Positions 58,491 through 64,000 of a stretch of DNA of 64,000 nt are shown piece by piece. The notes under the pieces are model-generated. The model did no database searches. It was not told the origin of the DNA and saw only the letters and a list, made by a program, of their open reading frames with translations. How positions within the stretch are numbered: position 1 is the stretch's first letter; each line of letters opens with the position of its first letter. The position numbers were made by a program, and so were the translations under genes. The stretch is from Proales similis (Eukaryota; Rotifera; Eurotatoria; Ploima; Proalidae), in NCBI GenBank assembly GCA_019059635.1, contig JAGVRJ010000010.1:1604171-1668170 (forward strand). The letters run 5' to 3'.

Positions 58491-60054
58491 ATGGCGTCTT
58501 GGAAATATTTTCTGATAGACATTCTTATAATTTTACAGGGCATTACCTTTTCACAGTCGAGTAAGACCTAAAAATATAAGAATCAACTTGCTCTATTAAT
58601 AGTTCTCTAGGCTGTCCATTTGATTGGTTTAAATTTGGATCATCATGCTATAAAAATTACGATGCAGCTCCCTATCGAATTGCAATGGTAATCATGTTCA
58701 AATAAGTTAAACCAGAACTTGGGAAATTTTCTTAAAAGGACAAGTGCTTTCGGTTACTAACCAAACAAAGGTATATCCGAAGGCCTTACTTAGTAAACGT
58801 TGAAACCAAAGAGGAGATGAAATTCGTGCAGAATCTAATGACAGAAAAAGAGATTGATAGCCTTTACATAGGAGCTAATAACATTGTTCATCGTGGTGAG
58901 AGTTTAGAATGGGTTCGAAGAAGCGGAGCAACCAAAAGCGTACCGGTTGAAGACCGATATCTTTGTGCGAGTACACGTCTTACAAGTCTTAAGTACTTTT
59001 GTGGTTATATAAAATATAATTCAACCGAATATGACGCTAGAATACCGAATATATCAGAGCACTTCTGCATAGAAGCATCCAACTGCTTTGTTTCGTTCCC
59101 CTATCTATGTGAAGTAAATTGTACTGGACAGGAAGACCGGTGTTTAGCATGGACAAACGGTAAGCTCTTGGATTCGATTTAGCTAAAATTTTATTCATTA
59201 TAAAGAACTTTGAACAAGAATACAATAATGTAATAGAAAACTTTAACTCAACTCTTCCTTCGCTCAAAGATCCTTGTTTATCAAATAACTGTACTAGCAA
59301 TTCTACTTGCATTTCAAACGAAGATAAGACTTATTCGTGCCAGTGTCTACCAGGGTTCGAAGGTTACCTTTGTGAGATTGACGAGCGTGCATGCCAATCT
59401 CATAACAACAGATGCAAACACAACTCCTCATGCAATCCATTTGGAAAAAATTATAACTGCAGTTGCTTGCCAGGATTTAAAGGTTAGTTCAAATTAAATG
59501 ATTTATTATTTTTCGAATTGACTTAATCACATTAATTAGGCTTCCATTGCGAAATAAACATAGATGATTGTCCAGAAAACGCCTGTATGAATGGAGGTAT
59601 TTGTGAAGATCTAATCAATTCATATCGATGCCGATGCCTGAGTCATTATTCAGGAAATAATTGCGAAATCAAAGATGAGATATTGATTATTAAAGAGACG
59701 GTTTCCAAGTCGTTCTCGGTATTTGCAATCACAGTAATAATCTGCACTTATGGACTTTTTTTGACTCTAGATATTGCAAGTTTCGTTTTTAAAATCGAGC
59801 CTGATGGGTTAAAAGAAGAACGTCAGATATTAAGGCGCCGCCGTCTCCTCAAACAGATTATGATTGATTTGAAAGATAAAACAAAAAGGCGTCGTTATCG
59901 AGAGTTATTTATGAGCCAGATCTACTGTGATCCTTTCATTGGGCGGCTTGAGAGAGCGTTCAGAATATCTTATGAACATGATTTAGAGTATATAGATGGC
60001 GTAAGCGACCCTAGCTTCCAGAGTTTATTTAAAGACAAAAGTCGTTCGAAATAG
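58491..60054 (+). CDS. Mirror copy of the lectin/EGF membrane protein gene
   Basis: Complete inverted copy of the gene at 47364-48927 with exons 58491-58560, 58611-58687, 58739-59113, 59206-59482 and 59540-60054. All frames and splice sites are intact and translations are identical where compared. The upstream region is copied too. Confidence 0.85.
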
Positions 60055-60150
60055 ATATAATTAAAAGATGTCAGAAATTTACGAGTTACAATTATCTTAA
60101 GATTTTAGCAATTTGTTCATTATCTAATACAAATATAATAAATTGAAAAC

Positions 60151-61077
60151 TTAAGTTCTTTCAAGCATCCAAATTTTTTCTGCAAGGGCCGTTTTGAGTT
60201 TTTTGTAATTTTTAAGAAGTGAAGAAAACTCATCTCCCATGACTTCATATTCAAGCAGTTTTTGGGTCAAACTATCCAACTGAATTTTATTTGAAAAAGT
60301 GTCAGCATCTATGTTAGTCCGCACTGCCCTTAGTGCTTTGAGCCTTTCAACAGAGTATAGGCTACTTTTGATATCGTTTCTTACACGGCTCATTTTAGTT
60401 AAAAGGGCTTCCGCTTCAAGGATTATAGCTTGTATATGGACATGCGATTTTTCCTGAAGCCATGTTAACTTAAAATCGCTCATGAGCTTGATCAACGTAT
60501 CAATGAGTTCGAATGTAGATCTGTAGTGAAGTTCAACTTTACTCAATAGATCACATCTTTTGAATTCTTCTTGTAGAATTATACCTTTAAGCTCATCTTT
60601 TAGCGATTTTATATCTTCATATAAACTCTTGTCGCAATCTAGATCGTGGCTTTTCTCTTCTTGATCAATCTTTGAGGACTTCAATAATTTTTTAAAATAA
60701 ACGTGTATATTTTTTAGCTCTTTAAAAAGCTGCTCTTCCAGCAACCCGGCTATTTTTGCTTTTTCTTTCATTTCCAGCGCATTCTTTTTAGTAAAATCTG
60801 TTTCATTCAAGTCAACTGAATTCTTCATATTGTTATTCATCTTCAATATCAGTATATCGTCCAAGTTATGGCCTTCAGTCATCGATATTTCGACTAAAAA
60901 ATTGTACAAGATTTTCTGCCTTTGAAATTTCTCATAATTGTTTTGAAATTCGCGCTTTGCTTCATTAAGGCGGGCTGAGCTCATCTTCTGGCCAGAAGAA
61001 GTTTCAGAATCAAATATTTCTTGAAAATATAAGGAGAGCTCAACTTTTATATACTTAGCAATCAACGCTAATGCATT
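60151..61077 (-). CDS. HAUS4: Mirror copy of HAUS4
   Basis: Inverted copy of 46341-47267 with an identical translation and the same missing start codon. Its upstream neighbour, the SF3A2 copy, is also included, so any upstream exon within the arm would be duplicated as well. Confidence 0.7.
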   Translation of the reverse strand, partial: NALALIAKYIKVELSLYFQEIFDSETSSGQKMSSARLNEAKREFQNNYEKFQRQKILYNFLVEISMTEGHNLDDILILKMNNNMKNSVDLNETDFTKKNALEMKEKAKIAGLLEEQLFKELKNIHVYFKKLLKSSKIDQEEKSHDLDCDKSLYEDIKSLKDELKGIILQEEFKRCDLLSKVELHYRSTFELIDTLIKLMSDFKLTWLQEKSHVHIQAIILEAEALLTKMSRVRNDIKSSLYSVERLKALRAVRTNIDADTFSNKIQLDSLTQKLLEYEVMGDEFSSLLKNYKKLKTALAEKIWMLERT

Positions 61078-61266
61078 CTAAATTTGTCTTAGAAACAAAA
61101 CTTTCTTTAAAATTTGGAGACAAAGCAAATAAGCAGATATTTTGTGAAATTTTATTAATTGTGCTTATAATATCTGTGATTTACGAAAAAGGCAAGCTAA
61201 ATACCTGAGCGCTCGAGCCCTAAATAAAATAGCTTTTAGAGCTTAAGTCTAGATAACCTTTAACCT

Positions 61267-61924
61267 TTAAGCTACTTCGATTTTGAATGGTAGCTGTAAA
61301 AAAAATTGTTTTGCTTCAATATTCCAGTGCGTCCAGAAGTGCTCCGAGTTTTTATCTATCTCTCGACTAGGAATCTTAAAGGAAATAGTCTCATATGGCT
61401 CTGCAGCGAATAACAAATACTGCCATCGCTTTTCTGGTGGTTCTATCCTCTGCTCATAAGCAGACATGAACCTATGTCGTGGTATTATGTTTTCGGCTAT
61501 TTCAGGATAGTCGATCTGAAACAATAGACTTTGTTGTCCAGTTTCGGGACACATTTGTTTTGTAACTTTATAACCTGGACGTCCAATTTTTTACGAATCG
61601 TTTGACCTCTACAGTAGTTTTTAAGACTGAGGATGGCTGAGAAGGTGCATCAGCCTTCTCTTTAGCGGCTCTTCGAGCTAAATTAGCTTGATGTTTTTTG
61701 CCCTGAGTGTGAGCAAGATAACTTCCCTCATTGTTATGCAGTGTCAGGCAGAGTTTACACTCGTAAGTTCCCAAATGATTTTTCATAAAGTAAGGATCCT
61801 TGAAAATATCAATTGTTTCGAGAGCAAGCTGTCTTAATCTTTCTCGTCTTGCTCTATTAGTTTCTGATGCAGAGGCAACGCCTCCAGTTCCAGTCTTTCC
61901 GCCGACCCTATTTTGAAAGTCCAT
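61267..61924 (-). pseudogene. SF3A2: Mirror copy of SF3A2 with one frameshift
   Basis: Inverted copy of 45495-46151 that is 1 bp longer. A run of five A (in CGTAAAAATTGG) is six A here, near 61590, which shifts the frame after residue 112 and stops a few codons later. The second half is open in the shifted frame. It may be a sequencing artefact in a homopolymer or true decay of a redundant copy. Confidence 0.85.
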
Positions 61925-62609
61925 TTTTGAAACCTTTTGCTGTGCAGTGGACCTTGTTGTGGGGTTTAGTCAGTTGAGTAGTGCAATTTAATTCCCTTTA
62001 AATCAAGTCTTGTTATTGACGCGACGAGAATTCTGTCTTAGTCAGTGCATCATAAACTTGACGTCTAACTAACCAAAAAGTAGAATAAAACAACGGTTGG
62101 GTAAAAACAAAATATAAATTATCTCTTTTATAAAGATAAATTAATCTTTAGCGGAAAGAATTTTAAAGGAAATATTTATGAAGGATAATAGATAGAAGCT
62201 TAAATTATAACCTAAAATTCATTACTTCAATTATTTGTTTACTTTATAAGCCAAAATTTTTATCCACGCTTGCTATCAGTAGATTTAATAACACTGATTT
62301 TGGCTTTTAAAGGTTTGCGCATTTTCTTTATACATCATTCGACTGCTAGCAGCGTTTTAAAAGCCCAAGTGATGATAAAGGCCTCTGAAATTCATGAAGT
62401 TGTTTAAAACTATTTCAATTTTAAATCAGATACACTAAAATTGATCTTATCTGATGGGCGACAAGCTAGCTATAAGGCGACTTTCAATAATAAAAGATGA
62501 TAATACATTGATTTGAAATTAATTTTTATTATGGGTGAAAAATGCTTTCGCTTTCGTTTGAAATTAATATAGTTTAAAGTCCCAAATCACATGCGGGTGC
62601 TTAATTGTT

Positions 62610-62868
62610 TTAAGCTTTTACAGCGTGAATCATTTCTTCCTTATTTATCAAGTGTGTGGTCTTGTTTATCGAATTCATTAAAGAATTAAGTTTGTGACTC
62701 CAGTCATTGAGAATTTCGTTTGGATTTTTTTCGTGTTCAAATGTAACCACCCCTCCAAGGCGGTCAATTTTTCCGTGAATAGTCTTGTTGACCACCAGAT
62801 TTGATAAAAATTCTTCGGTTTCATCTAAGGTTAGATCCAATAAAGTGGCCATGCGCTTTGTATAAATT
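62610..62868 (-). pseudogene. PSMD12: PSMD12 fragment truncated by the telomere
   Basis: Only the last 86 codons of PSMD12's last exon are present, starting in the codons for [11 protein letters not shown]. The remaining 5' part of the gene is absent and telomere repeat takes its place. No promoter or start is available, so this is a non-functional remnant. Confidence 0.95.
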
Positions 62869-64000
62869 AGGGTTTAGGTTTTAGGTTTAGGTTTAGGTTT
62901 TTAGGGTTTAGGTAGGGTTTAGGGTTTAGGTTTAGGGTTTAGGTTTAGGGTTTAGGTTTTTAGGGTTTAGGTTTAGGGTTTAGGGTTTAGGTTTAGGTTT
63001 GGTTTAGGGTTTAGGTTAGGTTTAGGTTTAGGTTTAGGTTTAGGGTTTAGGGTTTAGGTTTAGGGTTTAGGTTTAGGTTTAGGTTTAGGTTTAGGTTTAG
63101 GTTTAGGTTTTAGGTTTAGGGTTTAGGTTTTAGGTTTTAGGTTTAGGTTTTAGGGTTTTAGGTTTAGGTTTTAGGTTTTAGGTTTAGGTTTATGTTTAGG
63201 TTTTAGGTTTTAGGTTTAGGTTTAGGGTTTTAGGGTTTAGGTTTTAGGGTTTAGGGTTTAGGGTTTTAGGTTAGGGTTTAGGTTTTAGGTTTAGGTTTAG
63301 GTTAGGTTTAGGTTTAGGTTTAGGTTTAGGGTTTAGGTTTAGGTTTAGGTTTAGGGTTTAGGTTAGGTTTAGGTTTAGGGTTTAGGGTTTTAGGTTTAGG
63401 GTTTAGGTTTAGGTTTAGGGTTTAGGGTTTAGGTTTTAGGGTTTAGGTTTTAGGTTTAGGTTTAGGTTTTTAGGTTTAGGGTTTTAGGTTTAGGTTTAGG
63501 TTTAGGTTTAGGTTTAGGTTTAGGTTTAGGGTTTAGGTTTTAGGTTTAGGTTTAGGTTTTAGGGTTTAGGTTTAGGTTTAGGTTTAGGTTTAGGTTTAGG
63601 GTTTAGGGTTTTAGGGTTTAGGTTTAGGTTTAGGGTTTTTTTTTTTAGGGTTTAGGTTTAGGGTTTAGGTTTAGGTTTTAGGTTTAGGGTTTTAGGTTTT
63701 TGGTTTAGGGTTTAGGTTTAGGTTTTAGGTTTAGGTTTAGGTTTAGGGTTTAGGTTTTAGGGTTTAGGTTTTTTAGGGTTTTAGGGTTTAGGTTTTATGG
63801 TTTTAGGTTTTAGGGTTTAGGTTTAGGGTTTAGGTTTTAGGTTTAGGTTTTTAGGGTTTTAGGGTTTTTTGTTTTAGGGTTTAGGTTTTGGGGTTTTGGG
63901 TTTAGGGTTTAGGTTTAGGTTTAGGTTTAGGTTTAGGTTTTAGGGTTTTAGGGTTTAGGGTTTTAGGTTTAGGTTTTAGGGTTTAGGGTTTAGGTTTAGG
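62869..64000 (+). repeat. Telomeric repeat array, TTTAGG/TTTAGGG type
   Basis: The entire stretch is made of units with 3-4 T, one A and 2-3 G: mostly TTTAGG and TTTAGGG, with TTTTAGG, TTTTAGGG, rare TTAGG and a few odd units (a T8 run near 63637, TTTATGG-type units). The G-rich strand runs 5' to 3' toward the right edge, the polarity of a right-hand chromosome end. The array continues to the end of the window without any other sequence. Confidence 0.95.

Larger units (their letters stand above)
54192..62868 (-). repeat. Right arm of the inverted repeat, ending at the telomere
   Basis: Reverse complement of 44550-53224. Its inner edge lies at the end of the third spacer repeat. Its outer edge stops inside the last exon of PSMD12, and telomeric repeat begins at the next base. 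Four length differences from the left arm were read, each one base in a homopolymer: two in the TPST-like gene, one in SF3A2, one near 62195. No substitution was noticed in the parts compared. Confidence 0.97.

Noticed and set aside
44550-62868. Explaining the palindrome as an unrelated pair of gene families
   Set aside because: Gene order, introns and intergenic DNA are mirrored base for base with constant coordinate sums, so it is one inverted duplication.

Overview
This window is the end of a chromosome from a small-genome invertebrate animal. Genes carry many introns of about 50-65 nt with GT-AG borders. The gene content is animal: TAF4 with glutamine-rich stretches, AKAP10, stomatins, a protein-tyrosine sulfotransferase, HAUS4, LDLa/CUB and C-type lectin/EGF proteins, and putative amidated peptide precursors. 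The last 1.1 kb is a TTTAGG/TTTAGGG repeat with its G-rich strand running to the right edge. I cannot place the phylum from sequence alone.

Layout. 1-12 kb: a partial LDLa/CUB secreted protein, two small secreted proteins, AKAP10, a peptide precursor and TAF4. 12-23.5 kb: four tandem minus-strand stomatin genes (A-D), with SYS1 between A and B on the plus strand. 24.4-30.7 kb: a direct tandem duplication of 3,114 bp that duplicates the 5' part of TBCE; the second copy runs on into the complete gene. 34.5-47 kb: a plus-strand series of an unrecognised beta-trefoil-like protein, casein kinase 1 alpha, POLA2, MRPL43, PSMD12, SF3A2 and HAUS4, followed on the minus strand by a lectin/EGF membrane protein and a TPST-like gene, and on the plus strand by an armadillo-like/TIR gene.

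44.55-62.87 kb is one large palindrome. Two 8.7-kb inverted arms surround a 967-bp spacer. The left arm lies in intact context. The right arm is a mirror copy that lacks the TIR gene's last exon at its inner edge and stops inside PSMD12's last exon, where telomere repeat begins directly. This is the structure expected from a chromosome break, fold-back copying and healing by new telomere addition. The few arm differences I found are single-base changes in homopolymer runs.

The second main observation is in the stomatin cluster. In paralogs B, C and D the reading frame on both sides of one intron pair, anchored by strong stomatin homology, is only continuous if a single G (AG|G|GT) is kept as a one-nucleotide exon between two normal-sized introns. 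Paralog A has the same G attached to the following exon. All coordinates and splice sites were read by eye; no alignment or expression data were available.
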